From NCBI GenBank assembly GCA_944474755.1, contig OX104114.1, positions 24,141,220 to 24,205,219 on the forward strand: a DNA stretch of 64,000 nucleotides, written 5' to 3'. Positions 56,527 through 64,000 of this stretch are shown one piece after another; position 1 is the stretch's first letter; every line of letters starts with the position of its first letter. This DNA is from Limnoperna fortunei (Eukaryota; Mollusca; Bivalvia; Mytilida; Modiolidae). The notes under the pieces are model-generated. The model had not been told where the DNA came from and did not search any database. It saw only the letters and a program-made list of their open reading frames with translations. A program made the position numbers and the translations under genes.

Positions 56527-58690
56527 TTGATAATGGGTGATGTTATGACATACAGAATTTCGATTGGACTTTTTAATGCAAAACGTCACAGTTGTTTGTG
56601 TCGGCATAAGCTCATCGAATCTTTCCAAAAATGTTATTTAGGATTTATATTGCAAATGCTTGATGACATGAGTGTAACCGTAACTGCGTTCGCTGCAACA
56701 GTTATTCTCTGTTTTTGCATGCATACTCTAAAAATACTAGTTCTTTTGTTGAGGATGATATTGTTAGTTATTTGCCAAGATGTCGAAAGTAGCCTGGGTC
56801 CCTCATCTGTAAGTTCGTCCTCCGATTTATCATTTTTTCATCTTAACATTAGAAGTATTAGAAACAAACTGCATTTATTTGAGAACTTAGCATCTGAATA
56901 CCATATTATATGTGTAACTGAAACACAACTTGACGATAAAATTGACACAAAAGATATTTGCATTCAAGGGTTTTTAGAACCTTTTAGAGCAGATCGTAAT
57001 TTTGCAGGGGGTGGTATTCTTATATATGCGTCTACATGTCAAAGTGTGAAAAGAAAACCACAGCTTGAATTTGTGGGAGGGGAAAATGTTTGGATAGGAA
57101 TAGAATTACCCAATTTTCTTTAACACATTTGTACAACGTATAGACCAGAATGCTGTGTAGAAAACAAATTTGAAAAACCCGATAAATGAAGCACTTGACA
57201 TATCACCATACTTATACATTATTGGGGACTTAAACGTTGATTTGGCAGTAGAAAGACGTCATATTCTTAATATCATTTTAAATTTTTATCTAGTTAATGT
57301 TATTAATGAACCCACTAGAGTATGTAACACGAGGCAAAGTATCATTGACGTTATACTGCTTAGCAATTCGTGTACTTGCCTCGATTCATCGGTTATTGTT
57401 ACCGAAAGCTCAATGAGTGATCATTACGCTATTATTGCAGGTATAGATATTCCGGTTTTTTTATCGAATACATATACCCGCGAGGTATGGCTTAATAAAC
57501 AAGCTGATTTCGTCAAGATGAACAATTTTATAGAACAGTACGATTGGGATACTGCTTTCAAAAATTATACAGATATATATGAAATCTGCATTTTTTTTAC
57601 AAATAAATTTCTTGAATACGCAAATTTGTGTATTCCAACAAAAACCGTAACTATTCGTCCAAATGATAAACCGTGGTTTGACTCAGAATTACGTAGAGAA
57701 ATACGTTTAAGTGACCGGCTTCACAAAAAAGCTAGACGGACGAAAAGACAGACTGACCTTGCAAAATTTAAACAACAACGAAATAAAGTAAACAATATGA
57801 AAAAACAAGCGCGACTATCTTTTTTCGATAATGTTAATGACGTATTTGACCGTATTTCTAAACATAGTTCCAAGGAATACTGGAAACTATAAAAATAATA
57901 GGCACTACAAAAAGTAGTACAATATCGCCTGTTTTGTTTGAATCCTTGTAATATATTAGCTTGTAACGACAACGATAAAGCGGAAGTTCTGAATGACTTC
58001 TTTTGTTCAATATCCGACATTGACGACAACGAAATAGACACACCCCAATTTCAATCACGTACTAATAATAGAATATTGAATATAATAATAAACGAAAATG
58101 AGGGTTTAGACATGTTACAGATACTAAAAATTGGTAAAGCCTCTGTGCTCGATAAATATGCTACGTTACACTGCTAAGTCTGTGAAAAAGCCTTTATTGG
58201 TGATTTTTAATTTGCAAAAGCGTTTCTCCTAAGATATCTATGCTTAGAAAATTAAAATAATATACTAAAGCGTGATTCTCTAGGCAAGATGTATCTAACA
58301 TTCATTAGATCAATTAGAATAGTAACCGGTCTCCCATGTTATGTAAGTCGCGAATCGCTATATTTAGAAACAGAGTGGGAGAAGTTGATAGACGAAATAG
58401 ACGATGCCTTTGTTTGATGTATAATGTTGTAAATGAAAATTGTCCTCCATACATAACCGATATCTTACCACCGAAAATTTCACATTATTTCCTCATAAAT
58501 AATGATAACTTCAGTATTACACGATATAGACTTACATAAACTAATAATTCTTATTTTCCGTCGACGCTTAGAATGTGGAAAAAACTGAACATTGATTTAC
58601 GAAAAATTCCTACGTTTTCACAATTTAAAAGAGCACTTACAGCTCAGACATACAGTACTTGCACCCGTAAACGCAACACATTGACTGATT
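56527..58690 (+). pseudogene. CR1-like LINE with 2A-like motif, endonuclease, and RT core deleted
   Basis: The frame 56527-57123 has a leucine-rich stretch (KILVLLLRMILLVI) and then DVESSLGP at 56779-56802, a worn form of the ribosome-skipping 2A signature D(V/I)ExNPGP known from CR1-type elements of marine invertebrates. The endonuclease follows: FFHLNIRSIRNKL, CVTETQLDD, GGGILIYAS; after a one-base shift at about 57123, YIIGDLNVDL and SMSDHYAI, so the catalytic motifs survive. A linker runs to 57892 (KPWFDSELRREIRLSDRLHK). RT starts (NDFFCSISDID, to about 58160), but the palm is missing. The C-terminus resumes near 58255 (LGKMYLTFIRSI, PPYITDILPP, SYFPSTLRMWKKLNIDLRK) and ends near 58690. 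Unable to move itself. Confidence 0.85.
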
Positions 58691-58809
58691 GATAACTGAT
58701 TGCTGACGGATTTTGGAACGCTGACTGATTGATGATGAATACATCCGTCAAAAATTATGAATCCGTCATTACTTTGGTAACCGTCAGCGATCAGTGCGAT
58801 CCAGAATCC

Positions 58810-59272
58810 CGCTAGCTTGTCGTAAAAGGCGACTAAATAGCGCCCAGTACCCTGACCGTCGTGTCAGGTCGGTTTGCCTAAAGACCGACTGGGATGTGTG
58901 CCCCAGGTGTTTGAATAGGGTACCCCTGTCAAGCTGGGGTTGTCAGGCCATAATACAGAAAACCTGACCGCAAACCATATTAGTGCACCGTGTTGGGAAA
59001 AATGCCACGTTCCTCGCACGTTAAAGTACGCTGCTGTAGTACTCGCTATGAGTAGGGATTTCGATCCCGCTACAGGAGGCTGAATTGCCCGACCCTATCC
59101 ATCCTCCCATTTGCCAGTGGCAATCTAAAATCCGTTACCCCTATTTTTCCTTGTGTCCCATCCCATTTTCATTCATCATCATTTCATGTTCATTTGATCA
59201 TCCATTTCATGTTCATCGCCTGAATATAGCTGAAATAATGCTGCTCGGGCGTTAAACACCATTAATCAATCA
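58810..59272 (+). repeat. SINE family 2, full-length copy with 11-bp target-site duplication
   Basis: Flanked by atccagaatcc at 58799-58809 and 59273-59283. It begins cgctagcttgtcgtaaaagg cgactaa, includes ataatacagaaaacctgacc, gccacgttcctcgcacgtta and ccagtggcaatctaaaatcc, and ends (aatc)n. It sits just past the end of the 56.5-kb LINE and splits a gatcagtgcgat|ccgtcatttaatt target. This is the reference copy for the fragments at 895, 32124, 42735, 46742 and 63284. Confidence 0.85.
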
Positions 59273-59289
59273 ATCCAGAATCCGTCATT

Positions 59290-60000
59290 TAATTATATCC
59301 ATAAATCGGTCAGTTTATTGACAGATACGTATAAATTAATAATAATGAAGATAAAAAGAATTCTGCGTCATTTGTATATTATGTATGCATTTAAAATAAC
59401 ATTTATAATAAAATAAACGCAAGTATTCAAAAGAATAGTAATTAGTTAATACGATGTCTAGTTCTAAAAAATAAAATAAACAAACATATTTTAATAAAAA
59501 ACTATTTTCTTAATAATTTATAATTTTGCAAATTTCTTTAAGGCATGACATATCTGCGGGTCGATTTAAGGCTCATTAGTAGCGACGAGGTAAATTTTTT
59601 TTTTTCGTAATCCATTATTGATTCTCTTCTTTTTATTTCCGCCTATTTTATATTCTGCGACCTGGCAAATGTATATTTATACATTTATATATTAAGCCGT
59701 CCTGATTCTCCCAATGAGTAACAGATTTATTTCACATTTAGGAAGGACGTGGCCTCTTTTTGACATAATTACTGGTTACTTAAATGTATGCATTCGTGTT
59801 TTTATTTAGTTTACAACATTTTAAATACAATTATAAAACTGTTGTGTATAAACAATTGTTGAACTGTTAAACAAGCATTGTCAATCAAAGCACAATGTTT
59901 AATAAAAAAAAGTTGTATTGTAAAATATATAGCGTTTTTGTCACAAGTTTTATTTGATAGGCAATAAACGTAGTTTAAAACGTATAATTTCAATTACGCT
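59290..60000. other. AT-rich spacer, nothing recognised
   Basis: No coding frame with a domain and no shared repeats. Confidence 0.4.
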
Positions 60001-60002
60001 GG

Positions 60003-60165
60003 ATTTTTTCATTTATTTCATGGCGTCCATTTTTATTTGTTTTGGAGTGGGAGTAAGCCAGAGTACAGGTTACCGACAATCTTTGTCAATTAAATTGGAG
60101 TCGGGCGCACCCTATCTGCAGTGATAACTAGTAGATGACTAACCAATCAGCCACCGAGGCCCCAA
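60003..60165 (-). repeat. SINE family 1, antisense, diverged
   Basis: Shows tttcatggcgtccatttt, gggagtaagccagagtac, caattaaattggagtcgggc gcaccc, ctgcagtgataactag and an A-box remnant (aatcagccaccgaggcccc). Internal deletions shorten it. Confidence 0.75.
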
Positions 60166-60353
60166 TAACGCCGGGGATAAAAGTCTGCGAATTCTGCACT
60201 TAAGCGTAAATATTTGTTACATATAGACACTTTTTAAAGTACGAAATAGAAATTTTTAACAAAACGTCATTAATTCTTTAGGTGTATGATGATCGGTTTT
60301 AACATTGTCATAACAGTCATACGAGAACAAGTTAAACAATAAATCAATTAGAT

Positions 60354-60611
60354 TTATTTGTTTGTTTGAATATTTTTTAACGCCGCAATTTTTTCATCTA
60401 TATCAAGGCGTCCATACTTTATTGGAGGAGGAAGCCGGAGTACCCGGAGAAAACACATGACCTTCGGTATGAAAACTGTCCTTGTCAATTAAGATTGGAG
60501 TCGAGTGCACCTTGCCCGCAGTGAGACTCGAACCCGCAACCTCAGTGTTGACAGACCACGTGATCAATAGTAGACGATCTACCATAACCACTCGGCCACC
60601 GAATCCCCCTC
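60354..60611 (-). repeat. SINE family 1, full-length copy with 12-bp target-site duplication
   Basis: Flanked by aatcaattagat at 60342-60353 and 60612-60623. On the minus strand it starts gggggattcggtggccgagtg (A box), continues through a tRNA-Ser/Leu-sized head with gcgggttcgagtctcactgc (B box), the body (gtgcactcgactccaatctt aattgacaagg, ccgggtactccggcttcc) and a cttgatatagatg..ggcgttaaa tail ending (aaac)n. The best copy in the window for defining the family. Pol III transcription in the germline is expected for such SINEs, but not shown. Confidence 0.9.
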
Positions 60612-60624
60612 AATCAATTAGATA

Positions 60625-61250
60625 AAGATACTGGAAAAATATGGGATATGGGTAGAGGGAAATTCACTTTTTTAAGCCCATTCCTTTTCAAATCTAGAGA
60701 TCCTTATCGTACAACGAGCGTGATACTCTTCAAACACGTCACTATGGTTCGCGGCAATTCTAATATGACCTGAACCACCCCCCCCCTAAAAAAAACAGAA
60801 AAAAATATAAAAAAAACCAGAGGAAATCACATGTCGCCAGCTGAGGAGGCGCTGGGCAGCTCTGTGAAACCAAGTAATTAATTTCGAATTTTAACTTGTA
60901 TATCATTAAAAATCGAATGACTATAACAGACATCGTAAAATAAACCAATTGTGACGGCTAAAATGCGAAACAAGAATTGATTGTTATCCTACGCTAACAT
61001 GTTTGCATGTTTAACTCATAAGCTTTTATATACATGTATATACAAACTTATTTAGTAGTTTATTCCTTATTTGAGATTTAAATCTGTGTAAATTCATGTG
61101 ACAATGAGATATTGAATAAAATATATAAATAGATGATTTCGTTTTTGTCGTAAATCTTATTCAGTATTATACACCGGAAATTTTAGGAATTGTGGCACAG
61201 AAATAAAAAAGATTAAACTGCGACAAATGAGCTTTTAAAGCGTTTATAAT
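60625..61250. other. AT-rich spacer, nothing recognised
   Basis: A C-run followed by an A-rich run near 60777-60820 is the only oddity. Confidence 0.4.
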
Positions 61251-61256
61251 AAAAAC

Positions 61257-61430
61257 CTCGACCTCGGTGGTTAAGGTAGCAGTAATCTATTATTGATCAC
61301 CGAGTTGTCTGTTGGACCCTTACAGCGATAGGGTGTGCTCGACTCATCCCTATATTTGCAAAGAGCACCAGTTTTCCTATCGAAGGTCTGCTATTTAGTT
61401 GCATACTCCAGCTCTTCCATATAAACACAT
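61257..61430 (+). repeat. SINE family 1, sense, diverged
   Basis: Has cctcggtggttaaggtagc (A-box region), gtctgttggacccttacagc, gggtgtgctcgactcatccc and agttttcctatcgaaggtct. Tail lost. Confidence 0.6.
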
Positions 61431-61564
61431 ATTATATAGACTAATATAATTTTGAAAACAGTTAAGCAAACTTTCACATACATATACATACAAATAATGA
61501 TAACGTGAAAGCGCAAAGTGAAAAAAAATGTTGCGATTCCGCCTTCACGTGTTTCGTCTTTCTC

Positions 61565-61976
61565 GCTTTTTCCGTTTTAAAAATATTCGAAGACAAATAC
61601 GAGATGTACTCGAGGTCAAATAGTTTTTGAATTCATTGTTTGCGGTTTTTTTCATTTCTTTTTTCAATATTTTTTTAATAAAATGACACTATTTGATGTT
61701 TATATTCCTTCACAGATGAATTAGTTATAGATTGGGGGAATTTCCATTTATCATTTATAACTTTAGACTAGACTTATTCCGCTTTAAAAAATCGAAGACA
61801 AATACGAGACGTACTCTTTGGCTTGCGCGATCAAATATTATTCTTTTAAAATCATTGTGTGTGTCGTGTTTTTTTTAATTTACTGTGTTTTAACTATTTT
61901 GTTATTAAAATGACAGTATGTGATGTTTAAATGTCGTCACAGATGCATTTTTTATAGATAGTGGGAATTTCAAAAT
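61565..61976. repeat. Degenerate tandem dimer, ~208-bp period
   Basis: ttccg.tttaaaaa..tcgaagacaaatacgaga.gtactc occurs at about 61569 and 61778. aaaatgaca.tat.tgatgttta and cacagatg..tt.tatagat.g.gggaattt follow in both. It adjoins the tRNA-like array. Non-coding. Confidence 0.7.
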
Positions 61977-62020
61977 ATATATAAATATTTGATATTGACC
62001 CTGTATTTCTGATGTTTCAG

Positions 62021-63232
62021 AAATCCGCTGGATAGATGTATTATATGGTTGTCACAATACTTAGACGTTTTCATATAATTTACTTACTGTGACTGTATGA
62101 CAAGTAACTTTGTCATCCTATATAATATATACAAAAATGCTGAATTAGATTACAGTCAGATTAATACGTATTGGTTACGAAAATTCCATCGTCACACGCT
62201 AGTACAAATGTACTATGTCTATGTCTACGATTCACCCCGGTTAATGAAGCTATATTTTTATATAGCGGATTTGGCCGAGGGGTCTAGACCGCTGGACATG
62301 GTGCAGGCGAATTGGTGCCACAGTGTCACAACGGTGTGAGTTCGAATCCCGCTGAGGGAAAGCTAAATTTTTTGACAGTGTTAAAAATCTAATTCTAACA
62401 GTGTTAGACTTAATTTGTAGACGTATATATAAATACTTTATATTAACCCTGTATTTCTGATATTTGAGAAATCCGCTGGATAGATATATTATATGGTTGT
62501 CACAATACTTAGACGTTTGTATATAATTTACTTACTGTGACTGTATGACAAGTAACTTTGTCATCCTATATAATATATACAAAAATGCTGAATTAGATTA
62601 CAGTCAGATTAATACGTATTGGTTACGAAAATTCTATCGTCACACGTTAGTACAAATGTACTATGTCTACGATTCACCCCGGTTAATGAAGCTATATTTT
62701 TATATAGCGGATTTGGCCGAGGGGTCTAGACCGCTGGACATGGTGCAGGCGAATTGGTGCCACAGTGCCACAACGGTGTGAGTTCGAATCCCGCTGAGGG
62801 AAAGCAAAAATTTGACAGTGTTAAAAATCTAATTCTAACAGTGTTAGACTTAATTTGTAGACGTATATATAAATATTTTATATTAACCCTGTATTTCTGA
62901 TATTTGAGAAATCCGCTGGATAGATATATTATATGGTTGTCACAATACTTAGACATTTGTATATAATTTACTTACTGTGACTGTATGACAAGTAACTTTG
63001 TCATCCTATATAATATATACAAAAATGCTGAATTAGATTACTGTCAGATTACTAGTAATACGAATTGGTTACGAAAATTCCATCGTCACACGCTAGTACA
63101 CATGTACTATGTCTATGCTTCACCCCGGTTAATGAAGCTATATTTATATATAGCGGATTTGGCCGAGGGGTCTAGACCGCTGGACATAGTTTAAAATCTA
63201 ATTCTAACAGTGTTGGGCTTAATTTGTAGACG

Positions 63233-63240
<8 letters not shown>
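62021..63240 (+). repeat. Tandem array of ~440-bp units, each with a tRNA-Leu-like segment
   Basis: Units begin at 62021, 62469 and 62909 (periods 448 and 440) with aaatccgctggatagat. The first two are complete and near-identical. The third loses the back half of its tRNA-like segment and ends in a (TA)n/(TG)n tract. The tRNA-like parts are 62265-62360, 62705-62802 and 63153-63188. The front reads gcggatttggccgagggg, like the D-arm of tRNA-Leu; the back reads gtgagttcgaatcccgctg, a good B box. No five-pair anticodon stem or matching acceptor stem could be drawn, so these are not tRNA genes. The repeated 69-80-codon frame in every unit is a by-product. Confidence 0.9.
62265..62360 (+). other. 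tRNA-Leu-like pseudogene segment, unit 1
   Basis: A-box-like tggccgaggggtctag and B-box-like gagttcgaatcccgc sit about 50 nt apart, as in a long-variable-arm tRNA. The second copy (62705-62802) differs at only a few bases. Internal Pol III promoter activity is possible. Confidence 0.6.

Positions 63241-63282
<42 letters not shown>
63233..63282. repeat. (TA)n-(TG)n compound microsatellite
   Basis: A TA run of about 24 bp passes into a TG run of about 26 bp where the third repeat unit stops. Confidence 0.9.
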
Positions 63283-63283
63283 A

Positions 63284-63325
63284 AATACTGCTCGCTGAAC
63301 GTGACGCAAACATCCAATCAATCAA
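63284..63325 (+). repeat. SINE family 2 tail fragment
   Basis: gaaatactgctcgctgaacg tgacgcaaacatccaatcaatcaat matches 32490-32530. Only the last 40 bp of the SINE remain, directly after the microsatellite. Confidence 0.7.
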
Positions 63326-63329
63326 TAAA

Positions 63330-64000
63330 AAGGTGGTATGCGTGCGTTTTTTACACTTTAAATATATTCTTGAAAATCTAACATTTGTCGTGTAAACGGT
63401 ATGACGTAGCGTTGTTGGGGGCTTTTAGTGCAAGATGAAAATCTGTTTGGTTTTGAGACTTATAACGAATGAATAAAGCGTCAATAAACTACTATTTTTA
63501 GTTTTCGATTGAAACGAACTATATCCGTCGTTAAGGCAATTAAGCTACTCGAATTGTAGGAAAATAATATATGTTTTACTAAGATTTACCCAGAAATCGC
63601 GCTGTAAATTGTGACAAGAAAAGCAAGAGCAGGTCTTTTGAACCTTCAGAACTTATTTATTTCGCCACTTATTTTCTTGAAATTTGGCATATTTGTTAGA
63701 TGCTCAAAATAGTCTGCGTCACTATTTTTCCGCATAAAAATATGACGTCATTATATAGTATGATGACGTAATCATAATTCTGAATTTCTGTAAATGTCAA
63801 TGCAGAGACAAGGGAAGCTGCATTTTGGTAGGTTTTGTTTTCTATTTTAAAATTGTAAAATTGAAAAACACAAACTTGCAAAAATGCGTTTTTTCTTAAC
63901 TTTAATTTTTTCCTTTATGTAATTTTTTTTTTCACGTATTGTGAAAGAGCTATACATTGAACCATGTCTAGTCACGTTTGTTACGAACACATTTTTACAA
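63330..64000. other. Spacer, nothing recognised
   Basis: A short inverted pair, tatgacgtcatta / gatgacgtaatca, near 63741-63775 is the only structure. No coding frame with a domain. Confidence 0.4.

Noticed and set aside
62265..62802. tRNA-Leu genes
   Set aside because: Only the D-arm and T-arm regions look right. No acceptor pairing and no five-pair anticodon stem could be drawn, and copies sit in a tandem repeat.
62097..63194. Three similar 69-80-codon proteins starting MTSNFVILYN
   Set aside because: They are translations of the 440-bp repeat unit, overlap the tRNA-like segment and have no domain.

Overview
The window looks like AT-rich nuclear DNA of a bivalve mollusc. I infer this from a spliced two-exon receptor gene, CR1/I-type LINE remnants, and two SINE families whose tRNA-like heads and tetranucleotide tails resemble those I know from bivalve genomes. 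The species cannot be fixed from the sequence alone. There is no operon structure, no CRISPR array and no intact rRNA or tRNA gene. Most of the 64 kb is decayed mobile DNA and featureless AT-rich spacer.

Layout. 0.3-3.6 kb: dispersed repeat, SINE fragment, decayed I/Jockey-like LINE (+). 4.5-5.4 kb: intronless minus-strand gene relic with a glycine-zipper region, continuous for 316 codons except for three in-frame TAG/TAA codons. 6-8.2 kb: SINEs, a SINE hairpin and a possible TIR element. 9.5-12.6 kb: dispersed repeat copies and two foldback elements. 13.4-15.6 kb: antisense LINE and SINE. 16-17.8 kb: orphan exon candidate and broken Tc1-like transposon. 20.0-20.95 kb: reverse-transcriptase remnant followed by a dispersed repeat. 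22.5-25.3 kb: intact two-exon divergent seven-transmembrane receptor gene (-) with a tandemly duplicated 5' region. 25.4-26.6 kb: (AT)n tracts around a tRNA-Leu-like repeat unit, then a 150-bp duplication and an inverted dispersed repeat. 29.6-30.0 kb: foldbacks. 32.1-32.5 kb: SINE with clear target-site duplication. 33.6-35.6 kb: second, broken paralogue of the receptor. 36.9-37.2 kb: repeat dimer. 39.3-40.0 kb: antisense LINE tail. 42.0-43.5 kb: SINE cluster, RecQ-like helicase fragment and CCAAT-type promoter candidate. 43.8-44.6 kb: 777-bp inverted-repeat element. 45.6-49.0 kb: degenerate long-period repeats. 50.6-51.7 kb: decayed C2H2 zinc-finger gene, hairpin and transposon-end-like sequence. 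53.25-56.45 kb: tandem 1.6-kb duplication, followed directly by a CR1-like LINE (56.5-58.7 kb) carrying a degenerate 2A-like motif. 58.8-61.4 kb: SINEs. 61.6-63.3 kb: tandem arrays, including about 440-bp units that each carry a tRNA-Leu-like segment.

The only gene I would call functional is the receptor at 22.8-25.0 kb. Its neighbour is a pseudogene of the same family, so the pair records a local duplication followed by loss of one copy. The most unusual items are the glycine-zipper frame with only TAA/TAG interruptions, the tRNA-like tandem array, the duplicated palindromic site upstream of the intact receptor, and the 1.6-kb tandem duplication abutting the 2A-bearing LINE. All family assignments come from reading translations by eye; none was checked against a database.
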